NCBI GenBank assembly: GCA_026182355.1
Contig: JAPFBL010000585.1
Location: 98,433 to 162,432, forward strand
Reading direction: 5' to 3'
Source: Hermatobates lingyangjiaoensis
Lineage: Eukaryota; Arthropoda; Insecta; Hemiptera; Hermatobatidae
Length of the DNA: 64,000 nt
Position numbers and translations under genes: made by a program. Position 1 is the stretch's first letter, and the number at the start of each line of letters is the position of its first letter. The notes beneath the pieces were generated by a model that saw only the letters and a program-made list of their open reading frames with translations, was not told the origin of the DNA and did no database searches. Positions 35,648 through 43,343 of this stretch are shown here, in pieces.

Positions 35648-36218
35648 AAAGTTTCTTTGAAATAAAGATACTAATCCCTGTTACAAGGGTTAATGAAATT
35701 CATGAATATTCAATAAGGTAAATAATTATCTGTTAAAAGCAAAAAAAATTGTTAAGTCATGTTTAAAAGTAAGAAAAATGTAGATTTCATAGTGGCGTTA
35801 TCTTTACTGTCATCATGTCTGTTACTTATTATGATGTCTATGCTATGCATGTATTTCTATTCGTAATCCCAGGAATGAGTCTAAGGAATAAGCTGCAGCT
35901 CTCACGAGGGCTCAGAGACCCCTCCCTGTGGAGGGTTTTCCTGGTGGGGAGGCAGTCCCCTTGATTTCCATGTGCCTAGTCGTCGGCATCCTCGTCGCCA
36001 GACTGGGCAACAGGTTAAGCTTATTGAGTAGTGTGGCTAACATGCGGAAGGCTTTGTGACCTAACAAGTAGCCAAGTCAGTCTCAGTAGAACCCTCGGGT
36101 TCGGAGTTCTATTCAAGAACTTTGAAAATATTTTCCGTACCAGGAGGGAAGGATGCCACATGCGGAACTTCCGCATTTTCAGTCACTGTTGTTGGACTCG
36201 TAGTGATTGTGGTTTCCT
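35648..36218 (+). repeat. Long inverted repeat, right arm
   Basis: Reverse complement of 32297-32862. The 79-codon plus frame at 36031-36270 lies largely in it and gives a Cys-containing string (MRNFRIFSHCCWTRSDCGF). In the left arm the same reading frame gives MRNFRMFSHCCWTRGDCGF. The peptide is thus conserved in both arms, but the frames stop soon after, so coding function is unproven. After 36218 the two copies part. Confidence 0.85.
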
Positions 36219-36380
36219 ATTGTTGTTTATACTTCGTCAACAAAGTGGGAATTTGGTTAAAAAACAATAAACATTACTCACTTCATGTTCTCATAACATA
36301 ATTGTGAGTTTTTTTTTAGTAAGTTCTTTTACCTTTAAGTACTTGGCTGGCCTGTTTGCCAGATCTTTGATCTCCCCACC

Positions 36381-36381
36381 T

Positions 36382-36435
<54 letters not shown>
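36381..36435. repeat. (CTA)n microsatellite
   Basis: About 18 CTA trinucleotides, beginning just after a CTCCCCACCTTA string. A complementary type (GTA)n tract lies at 54764-54822. Confidence 0.97.
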
Positions 36436-36671
36436 CTTTAAATACCTTTAGAACTGTTGATTTCGAAAATAAGTTGTGCAAAAATAAACAGAAGATATAA
36501 CTAAAATCAGGCTTATTTTACAATAGTCTGAATATTTGTACTCAAAAAAACAAAAAAAATTGCTCTAATGAAATATATTTTAATAAAAATGACAGTTTTT
36601 CATATTACAAATATGATGTAATATTTAATATTACATATTACATATGTAATATCTAAGTTTCATTGCAAAAA

Positions 36672-36797
36672 AAAGATGCCTACTCCTTTTTTTAAACCTT
36701 GTAAACTTGTCGCCTAGAGAAGCATGGAATCGAAGTCATGTATATCACTTCCTTCTTCGAAAAGACTATTTATCTATGATTTATCTATAGAATTAAT
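36672..36797 (-). repeat. Second inverted repeat, right arm
   Basis: Reverse complement of 35225-35350: GATGCCTACTC, AAACCTTGTAAACTTGTCGC, CTAGAGAAGCATGGAATCGA, CTTCTTCGAAAAGACT and ATGATTTATCTATAGAATT. The arms are close in sequence with a few small indels. Confidence 0.85.
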
Positions 36798-37798
36798 AAA
36801 TTATCATTATTAAATCTGCTTATTTTTTTGAATAGTATTTCCTTAATATTTACTTATTTATAAAATATTAATAATTAAATATCACATATATATTAAATTT
36901 AATATTAAATAAATAATTAAATATTATTTATAAATTAATAAATTAAATAATAAATATTATTTAATGCTTAATAAGTTATTAAATTGTACCTAATTAATAA
37001 ATTAGACATAAATTAAAAATGTGAGTATTTTTTACTTCATTTTGGAGAAAAAACATGTTTGGTTATAGTTTAATGAAGCGCAGAAAGCAGTATTCCTGAT
37101 CCAACATAACCAATTATTAGTTACCTTACAAAAACATTGCTCTCATATTATTAAGATAAGTATATTGTGTAAAACAATGTGTCATTTTAAACATGCCTTT
37201 TAAATAGCTATGTGTAAGGAAGGTTCTTTTTTTTTGTTGCAGGTGAGAGAAGCAGTTCAGCTCTGTTCCCCCAGCTTAGTCTTCGTGGATAAACCAATTA
37301 AACTTCCTCTTAACTTAAAAGTATTCTTTTTTAGATTATCAATCTTAACTGAAACGAGAAAACTGCAATATTACCATAGAGTCAGACAGTGCCTTTGCCT
37401 TTCATTTAGAGATAGTACCCCTAACTTCTGTTTATCTTTATTGAACTCCATGAAGCAATTAAACTTTTCCAAATCTTCAAATCACATGAAATTACCATTT
37501 TTTTTTTATTAGTAGATTTTGTTTAGTCCTCTTTTTATCCACAAGCCACTAACTTTGAATTGGAGAGTTAATTGCACAACTAAAAGTTTACAACTACGTT
37601 ATCTAATTTATTTAACAATATGATGTATATTTTACTACATTTCTTTTATACTAACCCTACATTTAGTGTTTTATTAATACAATTAAATAAATTTCCTTGA
37701 CTGTAGTCTTCAAAATAATAAGATAAATTATACTATTCAATTTCAAATAATTCACTCTGATATTTTTAAAGCTCACAGATTTGTATACCTTTTAGATG
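36798..37798. other. AT-rich intergenic DNA with a weak exon-like segment at 37243
   Basis: 36840-37020 is a very AT-rich ATTAAATAATA-type tract. At 37225-37242 a run TTCTTTTTTTTTGTTGCAG resembles a 3' splice site and is followed by an open plus frame to 37512 (VREAVQLCSPSLVFVDKPIK at its start). No clear 5' splice site follows and the frame turns into Phe/Ser/Leu-rich low complexity, so I do not call an exon. Confidence 0.35.
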
Positions 37799-37892
37799 TA
37801 AAGCTGAAGAAGAACACTAAGTGTTCGAAACGAGTTATTAGTTTTAATATTAAACTTTTTTTTTGTGTAGAGACGTAATTTTTGAAATCCGT
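37799..37892 (+). repeat. Short dispersed repeat with hammerhead-core-like motif (copy 4)
   Basis: Best-preserved copy: CTGAAGA (37804-37810), one extra A, perfect stem arms GAACAC / GTGTTC with a TAA loop, GAAAC (37827-37831), then GTTATTAGTTTTAATATTAA, ACTTTTTTTTTGTGTAGAGA and CGTAATTTTTGAAATCC. Same family as 573-666. Confidence 0.78.
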
Positions 37893-38754
37893 AATATGAA
37901 AAGATTTATAGAAAAAAAAAAGGACTTTTACTAAAGAAACAAGGCTTGTCATTATTATAAAACAGAGAAAAAAGAAAAAAAAATTGGAAAATTGTGTGTT
38001 ATATTCAATCAAAATATTAAGGAAAACTTACGGAAAAGCATAAATCACCGCAAAATTGAAATAAAAGTTGAATGGTCTTTTGATTTGATGGTGATGAAGG
38101 AACTGAAAAGAAAGAAAACAAACTGGAGAAGTTCTTAAAGAAAGGAGGGGGTAAGCGGTAATGAAATAAGGGTAGTGATTAGGGCTTAATTCTAATCTTT
38201 GTTCTAACATACTAATGACTGGTTCAGTCAAAGAAAAGCTATTGAACGGTTTGATAAAGGAAGTAGTTAGAACAATTGCTACGCTAACTTATCAGCAACC
38301 AATTAATTTATTTTCAACAAGCCAGAACTGATGTCAGTCAAACAATCAGAAATATACCAAATGAATGTTCACCCTGTAATATAACGTTTATGAATAACTA
38401 TACGAGTATATGAATGTAGCAAGAAACTGGAAGTTTTTTATTTCTTTAGAAAGTTTCAATTTAATAGAAAATTTAACTAATTAATATACTGAAATCCAAA
38501 TCAGAATGGTTTTCATTTTCCTAAAATGTCTTTTTGATATTGATCTCAAGGCTCTTATTATTTAACACAATACAAGTGATAAATATAAAAGATATGTAGC
38601 TAAAATTTTTGTAGAGTTATTGATTAGTATTTATCTTTTGCATTTATTTGTTTCAATTTGAAATTTCTTTCCCAGTTTGAAGACTTTTAAATTTTAAGTC
38701 AACTCTACTTGTTCACACTAGTATATGCAAGATGTCTTACTTAGATTAGGTTAG
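37893..38754. other. AT-rich intergenic DNA, nothing recognised
   Basis: Minus frames at 37773-38012 and 38028-38231 are low-complexity or overlap the repeat. No gene called. Confidence 0.5.
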
Positions 38755-39045
38755 ATTACTGTGACAGTCCCACGAGAGAACATATATGAGCCAAAATTGG
38801 TCCTTTGTGATGCCGCACAATGATCATGCTATATTCAGATTTCTAAATGTTATCTAACTCAAGTGTTTTCAGATTAGAGGATCAATAAGAAATACAAGAC
38901 AGAATACAGGCTTGAGGCAGACAGTTTAATGACATCCTAAGTTTTTTCACCTCCGACGTGAATAAATCGAGGGCAAGAGTAGGTATTGAACCCAGGATCT
39001 AACAGTTGAGAGACGAGTGTTACCCTGCACTACTCTGGTTCACAG
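38755..39045 (-). repeat. tRNA-derived SINE, strongly diverged copy
   Basis: Retains CTAACTCAAGTGTTTTCAGA, a CAGGCTTGAGGCAGACAGTT block (consensus CAGGCTCGGGACCGACGGCT), TTCACCTCCGACGTGAATAA, ATCGAGGGC and a box-B relic (TATTGAACCCAGG). The upper part (38760-38830) also matches the unusual left end seen at 2540-2620 (CAGTCCCACGAGAGAA / CAGCCCCACAAGGGAA), so a second SINE subtype may share that end. Confidence 0.7.
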
Positions 39046-39374
39046 ATACGAGTATGTCACTCTCTCCAACTAGTCTTACACTCATATTCTTCCAATACTC
39101 AGGCCTTTACATCCACCGCAGCAGTGGATATGTAAATCCAATTAATATTGATCGCGTTTTAAATATTGAGTGAACACTTCCAACTTTGAAAAACAGAACT
39201 TCTTTTTTAAATAACGTTTGATTTTAAGTGTGATACAAGCAGACAAGCAGAGAATCATTCAATAAGAAGGTTTACATCTATAAAACAGAATTTTGTGATA
39301 TTTAACTTGAGTGATGGAAACTTATTTTCTCTCTAGAAAAATAATAACACTCTTCCGGAATACACTGTTGCGTT

Positions 39375-39735
39375 ATTTTTATATAATACTAGATGACCCG
39401 TGACCCTTTGTGTCATTCAGTATTAAAACATTATAGTAACAGATGGATATGCATTGGGGATATGCATTCATTGAATGTGATTGACAGGAATAACTATTAT
39501 TGCTATTTCTTGTTATTAAGCCATAAAAACAATGATTTCTATATGGTTCAAACGTTTAAATAGTTTCTTAAATGAATCAAGATATATACACAATAACTAT
39601 ATTTAATAAAACAAGAAAGTATTTAAATAAAAATTTGATTTATTTTATTACATAAATAAATGAAACATCAATTCAAGGTATAAACTATCAAACATATTAA
39701 AACTAACAAAACCTGTAAATTGGGAATAATTCATT
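39375..39735 (+). repeat. Unclassified dispersed repeat, copy B
   Basis: Second copy of 15481-15835, same orientation: TAGATGACCCGTGACCCTTT, TCATTCAGTATTAAAACATT, TTGACAGGAATAACTATTAT, AACAATGATTTC, ATTTAATAAAACAAG and ATGAAACATCAATTCAAGGT. It carries a small tandem duplication (two ATATGCATT words near 39448-39470) absent from copy A. Confidence 0.75.
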
Positions 39736-39761
39736 TATTTAAAAATTAAAAATAAAAGGCT

Positions 39762-39821
39762 CAGATCTTTCAACCGTAGCAAGAGGTTAGAGTCAAAACC
39801 CAACTCACTTAGTTGAACGAT

Positions 39822-39855
<34 letters not shown>

Positions 39856-39860
39856 ATGAT
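39762..39860 (-). repeat. Fold-back family fragment and TA run
   Basis: GGCTCAGATCTTTCAACCGT, GTCAAAACCCAACT and a TGAACGATCTTA remnant. Most of both arms is lost. A (TA)n run follows (about 39823-39853). Confidence 0.7.
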
Positions 39861-39869
39861 AAACGAAAA

Positions 39870-40024
39870 ATGGTCCGGCAGGACAGATAACACTTAAAAT
39901 AAACAGTGACACATAGACCTCCGTCAATTCACTTCTTCTCCTGAGGACGACCGCCATTACGCTCGAAATATTGAAAAGTGAGTCTTTTGTTATGTTTAAG
40001 TTTATGTGTCACTGTTTATTTTAA

Positions 40025-40066
<42 letters not shown>
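39870..40066 (+). repeat. TA-flanked repeat with hammerhead-core-like motif
   Basis: AATGGTCCGGCAGGACAG, AGTGACACATAGACCTCCGT, then CTGAGGA (39941-39947), a stem with GA.CG / CG.TC pairing, GAAA (39965-39968), TATTGAAAAGTGAGTC and TATGTGTCACTGTTTATTTT, then (TA)n at 40028-40064. The ends AAAATAAACAGTGACACATA (39896) and its complement at about 40003-40022 are inverted, so the unit is a 125-bp hairpin. Confidence 0.75.
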
Positions 40067-40069
<3 letters not shown>

Positions 40070-40385
40070 CGAGGTGTGAAAATAAAGTAGTGAGACTGAT
40101 TTTTTTTAAATTTTCTATTCAAATATAATTACAATGTGATATTGTCACCTTCAAAATAGTTCCCTTCGGAAGCCACACAGCGATGGAGACGGTCCTTCCA
40201 ATCATTGTAGCATTGCTGGAACTCGGATTGTGGAATGGCCTTCAGCTGGTCGGTTACAGCAGTTTGTATGTTTTGTAGTGTCCCGAAATGAGTTCCCTTG
40301 AGGTGATTTTTCAATCTCGGGAAGAGGAAAAAGTCACAAGGACTCAAGTCTGGTGAATAAGGAGGCTGAGGAGCAACAGGAATGT
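40067..40385 (-). pseudogene. Mariner transposase 3' end (5'-truncated)
   Basis: The minus strand encodes the C-terminal part of a mariner (DD34D) transposase, reading ...APQPPYSPDLSPCDFFLFPR..., with the third catalytic Asp in PCDFF, down to a stop at 40129 preceded by the family's YFEGDN-like end. Beyond it lies the terminal inverted repeat (TACGAGGTGTGAAAATAAAG from 40067), abutting TA repeats. The first two catalytic Asp, the helix-turn-helix domain and the other TIR are missing. The break is in a TA run near 40390. Not functional. Confidence 0.9.
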
Positions 40386-40398
40386 TTTCCTACATATA

Positions 40399-40446
<48 letters not shown>
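40386..40446. repeat. (TA)n microsatellite
   Basis: TA-rich run that interrupts the mariner fragment on one side and touches a hairpin on the other. Confidence 0.9.
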
Positions 40447-40449
<3 letters not shown>

Positions 40450-40451
<2 letters not shown>

Positions 40452-40566
40452 ATAAATTCAAAACGAAGGAAACACACAGAAAGACACAGACATAACTCTC
40501 ATCGAAATATCGATGTGAGTTATGTCTGTGTTTTTCTGTGTGTTCCCTTAGTTTTGAATTTATTTT
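40450..40566. repeat. Perfect-type hairpin, about 117 bp
   Basis: AATAAATTCAAAACGAAGGA, AACACACAGAAAGACACAGA, CATAACTC and their reverse complements meet at ATCGAAATATCGAT (about 40501-40514). The arms differ at only a few positions. No coding content. Not a member of the main fold-back family. Confidence 0.9.
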
Positions 40567-40599
40567 ATTTAAAAAAGTCCGCTGGACCGTTTCTTTTGA

Positions 40600-40998
40600 T
40601 TGTTATATATATATATATATATACATGTGAGATTAAATTTTCTGCCCACTTTTGTCTTAATTAGTTTTTTGGATTTCTTTTCCAAATCTCTAAGTCTTAC
40701 TTTAATTTCTTTGGGAACTAGGTGTAATAACTCACCATATGTTTTGTTGTCCATTTTTTTATTTTTACCGACGTTTCGGTCTTCTTCGACCATCTACTGG
40801 GTGATTTTAGAACACATACTATTTTAACAAATTTAACATTTTTAACAAAAACTAAATTTTAACGCTCGACTAACAAAATAAAAATGTAAACAATTAAACT
40901 GGCAGGTTGCAATTCCTGTTACACACAGACAGGTGTGTCTTCAGTTTCTAAAACTAATTAAGACAAAAGTGGGCAGAAAATTTAATCTCACATGTATA
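40600..40998. repeat. Inverted repeat with about 280-bp loop
   Basis: Arms TGTGAGATTAAATTTTCTGC, CCACTTTTGTCTTAATTAGT (40625-40667) and ACTAATTAAGACAAAAGTGG, GCAGAAAATTTAATCTCACA (40950-40993). The loop holds, on the minus strand, GGTCGAAGAAGACCGAAACG, TCGGTAAAAATAAAA, a hairpin followed by GAAACGTC as in PLE-like tails. The ORFs at 40569-40827 are by-products. Confidence 0.8.
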
Positions 40999-41028
40999 AA
41001 TGAAGGACTGTTCCCCAAATATATTATA

Positions 41029-41029
<1 letters not shown>

Positions 41030-41076
<47 letters not shown>

Positions 41077-41238
41077 TTCACATAAACATGTGAAATAACA
41101 ATCAATGATCAAACCACAATAAGAAATGGGAAAACAAGACTGCGTTTGGTTTTTGAATCTGACGAAGACCGCTTGTTACGGTTGAAAGTTCTTAGTCTTG
41201 TTTTCCAATTTCTTATTGTAGATATCTATATCTATATC

Positions 41239-41292
<54 letters not shown>

Positions 41293-41295
41293 TCT
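41030..41295. repeat. TA-flanked fold-back element F10
   Basis: (TA)n 41032-41069, arms 41071-41222, TA-rich run 41224-41290. The plus strand has CTGACGA (41159-41165), ACCG/CGGT stem arms and GAAA (41184-41187). The right arm lacks its outer GGTTTGATCATTGATTG part, so the hairpin ends are uneven. Confidence 0.88.
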
Positions 41296-42638
41296 ACTCT
41301 TTATTCAAAAACAACTTATTCGGTTTTGTAATTAAATACTATGTCGTGGCAGTTAGTTCTGAATAAATTGATTGTTTTTCTTTTATAATTTATAAGAATG
41401 AATACTTAGAGTTATAATATATTTTGTTAATGCATGGGATAGTAATGGATTTTTTTTATTCATCTCTGGTTTTGTTTCTCAATTACTATACATGTCGTAT
41501 CAGTTTGGAATTGTAACTGGTTTGGAGGAATGGCTGCAATTTGAAGGGGACCCCAGTATAATCTGAGTATTCATGTTACTGCGGAGACTGGTTTACGATG
41601 TTTACGAGTTAGTCAAGGCGGAGTAGTCTAGAGTTTAGAGAGAGTAAAAGTTTACTTCTAAACAGATAGTATCACTTGTTTACTTTTGTCTTTCCCAAAT
41701 GACTCCACTTTCATGGCCTTGTATATTGACCTACCACTGTTAATTTTTACTGCAATTCCACCAATCAGAAAGGGGATAATAGAAGTCTAAGAACAGTACC
41801 CACGTTCGTATTAAATGCAAGACTAGAGCTTTACCAGTATTCAGATAAAAATAAATAGTTATAGGCACTTGCTAAATGCAATAAAGAGAAGGAAAGAATA
41901 AAAAGGAGAAAACTTTATAAATAAAGAAGAAAAAATGCAAGCATTTTAATTCATCATACAATAAAGAAAAGAAATCCTTAGTTGCCTCCACGAAAACTAA
42001 CTTATTTTTATCTTGTGTTAAACTATTTACAGAAAATGTAATTCTGGAAGTCAGTAACCTTTCAGAGGTAAATGGAATATGGGCCAAGAAACCCTCAGCT
42101 GGTGTCCAGTAGCTTCAAACTCTTGACTGCTTTAGAATTTCTCAAGAATTTTTAAAATTGAAAATTTTTAAAAATTACTGTAAGATTTTTTTTACTTATA
42201 AAATTAATTCATTTTAAACTGCAAGTAAGTTGAATTAATTGAGGGGACAAATGTATATATATTGCATCTGATATGATCCTGAAAATTATGTAATCAATCG
42301 AAGAAGTATATCAGAAATAACATAATTAGAAGCTCTTGCGATATTGGAAAACACTGCAGCATTAATATGGTATCAGTAAAAGAGTAACACATGAATACGG
42401 GAGATTTCCCATCTTGCAGAATAACATCAAAACATCTCTCTCAAGGGTTATTGAACGATATGAACGAATAAGCATTTTCTTAAATGATATCGAGTCAGAA
42501 ACAAGCAAACGATGAAATTGTTTCGAGAAATTCATCTAAAATTAGGTGTATTTTTTTAAATATAAACTTGAATTTGTTATTATTTTTCCTGTGATATTTT
42601 AAAAAAATTCAACTGTCGGACTATTGGTTTATCAGATG
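41296..42638. other. Intergenic DNA, nothing recognised
   Basis: A slightly GC-richer stretch at 41540-41800 has no open frame with a recognisable motif. The 71-codon minus frame at 41872-42087 is low complexity at its end. Confidence 0.45.
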
Positions 42639-42646
42639 CTCTAGAT

Positions 42647-43335
42647 AAGGGGTCGTCAACCTGCGGCTCTTTCATCCTTACTCTGCGGCTCCGAGTGGTT
42701 TGGGAAAAATAAATTACTTTAAAAAAGTATTAATGAGTCTTTTTTTGTATTACTTATTTTTTTAGTGTTTTAGTTCTAAATTTGAAGATCTTTATGCAAT
42801 CTTCAAAAAAAAGTATATTTTATTGTTTTTTTTTAGCTCAAAATAAACGTCATACTCGCGAAAGCCGGTATTCCCGCCCGAACGCCATCTCAAATTTCAA
42901 CCCCAACAAGGCCAGATATGGTGAAATCTACGAAAAGAAAAATATCAGAGGAAAATAGATCGTTCAATGATGCTTGGGCAGATTCATTTGCTTTCACCTC
43001 TAACGAGAGTGGCCTACCAGTATGCTTAATTTGTGAAGAAAAACTGGCCAACAATAAAAGATCAAATGTAGCAAGACATTTCAACAATACACATGCAGCC
43101 TTTGCTGAAAAATATCCTTAGGGAAAAGAGAGGAAATTAAAGGAATATGCAACATTTTATAGCCGATCTTTAAAAGGATAGTCAAAGAACTGAAAAGTGT
43201 ATGTTTATTTTTTACTTTCTAATAAATACGTTTTTCCCCATTTTAGATGTTCAAAAATATTTGCGGCTTTCAGTGTTTTTTTTGTGGAAACCGGGTTCAA
43301 ATGGCTCTTTTGGTATTAAAGGTTGCCGAACCCTA
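42647..43335 (+). mobile_element. hAT DNA transposon remnant with BED-finger N-terminus
   Basis: 689 bp flanked by CTCTAGAT (42639-42646) and CTCAAGAT (43336-43343), an 8-bp target duplication with one mismatch, as expected for hAT. The left end is AAGGGGTCGTCAACCTGCGG. The right end, read inward, is TAGGGTTCGGCAACCTTTAA. The interior (42918-43121) encodes the first 67 residues of a transposase with a BED-type zinc finger: CLICEE (C-x2-C) and HFNNTH (H-x4-H). A TAG follows EKYP. After it the frame continues readably (GKERKLKEYATFYSRSLK) to more stops. The catalytic and dimerisation domains are deleted. Confidence 0.88.
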
Positions 43336-43343
43336 CTCAAGAT

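Noticed and set aside
32297..36218. LTR retrotransposon with the arms as LTRs
   Set aside because: The arms are inverted, not direct, and no primer-binding site, polypurine tract or gag-pol region lies between them.
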